Positions 37,367 to 41,469 of a stretch of 41,469 nt of DNA are shown piece by piece (the stretch's first letter is position 1; every line of letters begins with the position of its first letter). The notes under the pieces were generated by a model, which worked only from the letters and a program-made list of their open reading frames with translations, had not been told where the DNA came from and did no database searches. Origin of the DNA: Thecamonas trahens ATCC 50062 (taxonomy: Eukaryota > Apusozoa > Apusomonadida > Apusomonadidae). The DNA lies in assembly GCF_000142905.1 (NCBI RefSeq), contig NW_013657630.1:144965-186433 (forward strand), read 5' to 3'. The position numbers and the translations under genes are program-made.

Positions 37367-40300
37367 TCAGGCGTCGGGCGCGAGAGCCTGCTCGTCGACG
37401 AGGCGGAGGCCATCCCAGTACGTCCAGTCAAAGGGCGCGTATTTGATGGAGCATTCCGAGCCGGCGTCGAGGAGGCGGCGAAGGCGAGCGTAGGGGTCCT
37501 CGTCGAGGTAGCGAGCCACCTGGCGCAGGATGCCATACTTGACAGCGAGCTTGGAGCGTGCGGCGTGGTCAAAGTCCTTGGCGTACCACTGGCAGACGCG
37601 CGGGAGAATGATGGCGGACTTTGCCTCGTTGAGCTCGACAAAGGCGTTGACGTGGCACGAGGCGACGTAGTCGAGCTGCTCGTCGAGTGCGGCTGGGGTG
37701 TAGACGAGGATCCAGGGCAGCGATGAGCGGGTGCCGAGGTTGATGGCGTAGTTGACGCGGGCATCGCGGATGGAGAGGGCAAACGGGTAGCCCTTGTTCC
37801 TGTTGAGCTTGAGCCTTTTCTGGCCAAACTTTGGGATGAAAAAGTCGTAGATCTTCTTGGGCCGGGCCATGCCTGCGCGGAGGACCGAGTGCTGGATCTC
37901 CGAGAGCGAGAGGACGTAACCAGCAACCTCGTAGGAGGCGCGGTTGTAGAATGATTTGCGGGAGAGGGCCGACGACGGGTGGCCCATGACGAGGAGGGCG
38001 TGCTGGAGGAGGGTGTGGAAGAGGTTGAGGAAGAAGGCGAGCCGCTGGTTCTCATCGAGGTCGGTGAGCTCGACAAGCTTGAGGTCTGCCGTCGAGTCGA
38101 GGAACGAGGTAATCTCTTCGGTCCGCGAGTCTGGGCGGAGGGTGGCGACGGTGCGGAGGAGCGACTCTACGATGGCGAGGGCCGACGGGCCGTCGGCGGG
38201 GAGTGGGCGGAAGGCCATTTTGCGGGCGTTGAGGACAACGCGCTGGCGCTTCGAGTCCTTGCGCGGGGCCTTAAAGACGTAGCCGGTTGACGCGGCGTCG
38301 CGGGCGGCGGGCGAGCCTGCGGCTTCCCAGCCGAGCGGGGCGGTGGCGTCTTCTGAGGCGACTTCGTCGCCGACGGCACGAGGCGGTAAGCTTGCAGCGG
38401 CGGCGGCCGAGTCTACTGGCGCATCGTCGCCGGTGGCTTCGGCAAAGATGGTCATCGACGGCGAGCGCGAAAGGTCGGGCGTGGGCGCAGGCGCGGGGCC
38501 TGTGGCAGGGGAGGCCAGGCGGGGGGCAGGCACTGCGTCGCGGGCGACGAGGGCGGCGCAGGCCATGGCGACGGCGTGGACAAAGGCATCACGTGAGGCC
38601 TGTGACCGCATACACATGTAGAAGAGGCGGCCGGGAGTCTCGATCTGGAAAAAGTGCAGCGAGCCAAAAGGCATGTCGTCCTCGTCGACGGCGGTGACAG
38701 CCATGACCTCGCCCAGTGCGATGGTCTGCAGCGGCTTGCGCGAGCGAGCGCTGTAAAAGGCGAGGCGAGCAGGAGTGAGGACGGCCCACTCCTCGCGCCA
38801 GAATGTCTCCCACAGCGAGCGGGCAACGGGTGCCTCGTGAAGGATTTGCGGGGCGGCACCCTTGGTGCCCTTGGCGGCCGGCAAGCGAAGCTTGAGCTCG
38901 GGACGCTTGGTGTTGGAGAGGAAGAGGGTGTCCGCGAGGGTCTGCTGCTGGGCAAAGGCACAGGCGAGCTCGTTCTCTGTCGAGTCGCCGGCCTCGCGCG
39001 GGACGAGGGCCGAAAGAAAGACCGAGAGCGCCTGGCGCTGCTCTTCGATGGTCTGCGGCTGCGAGGAGGGGCGGATGAGGCGGGTCGGGAGGGGCTCGTG
39101 GTCGGGGAAGGAGGCCTTGCAAGCGGCGTCGAGCTTGACAAAGTCGCCGAGGGTGCGGAGGACGGAGAAGCGGACGGTGCGCGACGAGTCGTCGGCAGCG
39201 TCGTCGTCGTCGTCCGAGTCGGAGAGCTCAACGTCGGGCCGGTCGTCGTCGGAGAGATCGCCGGCGTCAAAGGAGCTCGCGGCTGGCCGGTCGGCGGGAA
39301 GCAGGTACTGGCGCGAGACCACGCCTGCGTCCGAGTACGTGTGGTCGTCGGTGTAGATAGAGTTGGTGTCGTCGAGCTCAGGAAGGTCGTCGTCGTCCGA
39401 GCCAGCAGAGTGCGAGCGGGTGCGCGAGAGTGGCGGAAGCGGCGGCGCTGCGGCGACGGCGCTGAGCTCGTTGCCGTTGTCGTCGTCAGAGCCCGGAGCG
39501 GCGGCGAGCGGCTCGAGGCCGCCGAGAGCGAGGTCGAGGCGGGACGAGGTCGAGGTGTGCGGCGAGTCGGTCGGCTCGGGCTGAAGCTTGAGGGCAAGGA
39601 CCGAGATAAGGAAGACGACCATGCGTTGGCCGGAGGCACCGAGGGCGCACTCGGCCCAGATGGGAACCGACATGTCGAGGATGCGGATGGGCTCAAAGAA
39701 GACGGTTGACGGCGGTGCGACTGGTGGGACCGAGAGCGGGGGCTCGGGAGATTCTGCCTGGATCGGGCGCTCGCCGCTGCCACGCGACATGGTGGGAGTG
39801 AGGAGCGGTGGCGGAGCCATGGTGACCGGGCCTGACGGGCCGGCGGGCTCGTCGGGAGTGAGGGGCGAGTCGCTCGAGTCTTCGTCGCCGTCTTCGTCGT
39901 CATACGCGTACTCGTACTCGTGGTCGGGCGCGTTGGGGTCGGCCGCGGCAGCATCAAAGGCGCGTAGTGGCGACCAGTCGACGACACCGCCGGTGTGTGC
40001 AAACTCAAAGGCAAAGAGGTAAGTCTTGTCGGCGGTGAGGTGCGGACGGTGGGTAAAGTCGCCATGGCCCATGGTGTAGGCGACGATGCGGAGCGGCTGA
40101 TCGGCGACAAACGAGGTGAGCTCGAGGTCTGAAAGGCCTGGGATCTTGACAGCCTTCCACTGGACAAGGTCGAGGTTTGCCGAGTGGAACGAAAGGGTGT
40201 AGGTGTCTGTGGTGGTAAAGGTGTCGTCGATGCGGGCGTTCTTGCGGCGTGCGGCGTTCTCGTCGTCTGTGCCCGGAAGCATCATGACGCAGAGATCAGG

Positions 40301-41100
40301 CGGGCTCTCTCCGGGCGGAGTGACAATGTAGCGGTCGACCGACATGGTGAGCGGGAAGACAATGTGTGGGAGCTCCGAGTCGTCGCGGGTGCCAAACGAC
40401 GAGTGCAGGCCGCGGATCATGGACTTTGCGAGGCGGAGGGCGATTTTCCGGCGGAGCGGGTAAAGAAGCCCATCTGGAGGTTGGAGGGGACTTCAACGCC
40501 CATGTAGAGAGTGCCTTGCGGAACAACCTTAAACTTGCCCTGGATCTGGATCTCGAACGAGCGCTTGCCGAGGGCAAAGTACGGGGCGTAGTGCGGGTCG
40601 GGCGGGTCCGAGATCATCTTGACGATCATGCGGCCAGAGAAAAAGTCGTTGTCGATGACAACGGGCTCGCGGGTGTTGGGCGTGACATACTGCGGGATGG
40701 CGCCCTGTGCAAGCTGGCGGATGGAGACCGGGAGCCGCGGCGGTGGCTGGACGGTGGCCCGGGCCACACGCTTGCGGACCTTTGTCCGCGAGCCGGTCGG
40801 CGGCGCGCCGACCGAGGGTGGCAGCGAGCCACCCGAAGGCGGCAGCGGCGCGTCTTCCTCTGGGCTGGCGCCCGGGAGAGGGCCGGGAGCCGCGGTGAGC
40901 GGGCGGTAGTCGGCGGCGTAGAGCGGGAGGGCAGCAAAGTGGAGGGCGGCGACGAGCGGGAGGGCGGCGCCAAGGGCCACCGAGAGAGCCCACACCAGCG
41001 GGAGGGTGCGGGCGGCAAGGAAGACGGTGGCCAGGACGGCTGCCGCGCCTGCGGGGGTGGTCAGCACCGCCGGGAGCGCCGGCGGGCTTGTTTTGGACAT
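37367..41100 (-). CDS. Two-TM protein with DUF1769, PX-like, PH and DUF547 domains (one frame break)
   Basis: About 1244 residues once a single missing base at 40444-40447 is allowed for. From ATG 41100 (MSKTSPPALPAVL) two hydrophobic helices are followed by a Pro-rich linker and a DUF1769 domain, known mainly from fungi: RSFEIQIQGKFKVVPQGTLY, LRLAKSMIRGLHSSFG, ELPHIVFPLTMSVDRYIVTP and DTYTLSFHSANLDLVQW. A long acidic Ser/Asp linker precedes a PX-like segment (DFVKLDAACKASFPDHEPLP ... TIEEQRQALSVFLSALV, about 39180-38930), a PH domain (WREEWAVLTPARLAFYS, about 38830-38540) and a C-terminal DUF547 domain (ENQRLAFFLNLFHTLLQHAL, DARVNYAINLGTRSS, about 38250-37420). A membrane-bound phosphoinositide-reading protein is the best guess; the biochemical role is unknown. 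Confidence 0.8.
40444..40447 (-). other. Apparent single-base deletion in the DUF1769 gene (A run)
   Basis: On the minus strand GGAAAATCG breaks the frame in the middle of the DUF1769 domain. One more A would read GKIALRLAKSMIRG, the expected family sequence. The upstream frame stops shortly after, at 40417-40419. Confidence 0.85.
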
Positions 41101-41469
41101 GGGTGGGGTGGGGAGAGGTGGCGGTGTTCGGGGAGTCACACGGCGAGGGGTGGGCTTGTAATGGGAGGGCTGCGGGGGAGGGATGCAGGGGACCGGGATC
41201 GGGGGCGGCATACCATGTTGTGCCGAGCCGTGATGGTGTATGTGTGTGGCGGGGGGGGGGGGGGGAGGTGAAGGCGCGGCGGTGTGGAGGGGTTGGGGGG
41301 GGGGGGGGGGGGTGCGGCATGGTGATGAGCGCAGCGGTCAGGTGGGGTAGAGGAGGTCAGGCGTCGAGGAAGTTCTGTGGAGGAGAGAGGGTGAGGTGAT
41401 GATGGGTGAGGTGATGAGGATGGGGATGGAGGGGCTGGACACGACAGAGAGAGGAGGGAGGAGAGGACG
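41101..41469 (-). promoter_or_regulatory. 5' flank of the DUF1769 gene
   Basis: 369 bp upstream of ATG 41100, with two long G runs on the plus strand (41251-41265 and 41295-41312). Presumed promoter and 5' UTR. No other gene seen before the window ends. Confidence 0.4.

Noticed and set aside
38452-40167. 571-codon minus-strand frame overlapping the DUF1769 gene
   Set aside because: Ser/Pro/Arg/Thr-rich shadow in another frame of the same strand; domain motifs are all in the other frame.
1-41469. tRNA, rRNA, transposon or viral sequences
   Set aside because: By eye I found no cloverleaf with a conserved T-loop, no rRNA core, no terminal inverted repeats and no transposase or reverse transcriptase motifs. 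A covariance-model scan was not possible.

Overview
The window is a gene-dense, GC-rich nuclear fragment of a microbial eukaryote. Evidence: spliceosomal introns, a eukaryotic gene set (CDC6, a Tat-SF1/Cus2-type splicing factor, DENN, TLC and PX/PH domains, a front-end desaturase with cytochrome b5) and no operon-like spacing. The compact layout, high GC3 and mix of animal-like and fungal-like families fit a free-living heterotrophic flagellate. An apusomonad such as Thecamonas is my best guess; this is recall-based inference, not a database result.

Layout, left to right: SLC30A9/ZnT9-type transporter (+, ends 2647); Afi1-type DENN protein (-, 2707-5086); large membrane-anchored protein with VPS62-like and filamin-like regions (-, 5763-11348); coiled-coil adenylyl cyclase (+, 11998-17020, two frame breaks); Tat-SF1/Cus2-like splicing factor (-, 17025-18623); CDC6 (-, 18942-21482); degenerate P-type ATPase (-, 21811-25911); small membrane protein with a bacterial-PH-like domain (+, 26481-27206); TLC-domain membrane protein (-, 27215-28314); YdeI-family protein (-, 28565-29608); a 149-base assembly gap; fibronectin-III receptor-like protein (+, 30318-35087); front-end fatty acid desaturase (+, about 35565-37148, one frame break); a two-TM/DUF1769/PX/PH/DUF547 protein (-, 37367-41100, one frame break).

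I rebuilt four coding introns from donor/acceptor signals plus restored family alignment: DENN 4538-4985, CDC6 20813-21277, TLC 28020-28204, desaturase 35644-35950. All lie within about 210 coding bases of the annotated start, and three share the donor GTACGT. Convergent genes are tightly packed, with 4, 8, 59 and 218 bases between stop codons.

The genes do not form one pathway; they look like ordinary neighbours covering zinc transport, membrane traffic, cAMP signalling, splicing, replication licensing, lipid chemistry and cell-surface recognition. The most unusual items are the P-type ATPase that has lost its catalytic motifs, the DUF1769-PX-PH-DUF547 fusion, the VPS62/filamin protein, repeated unknown modules between FN3 domains, and a 635-bp out-of-frame tandem duplication inside the cyclase gene. 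Three genes each lack exactly one base, which looks more like assembly error than biology.
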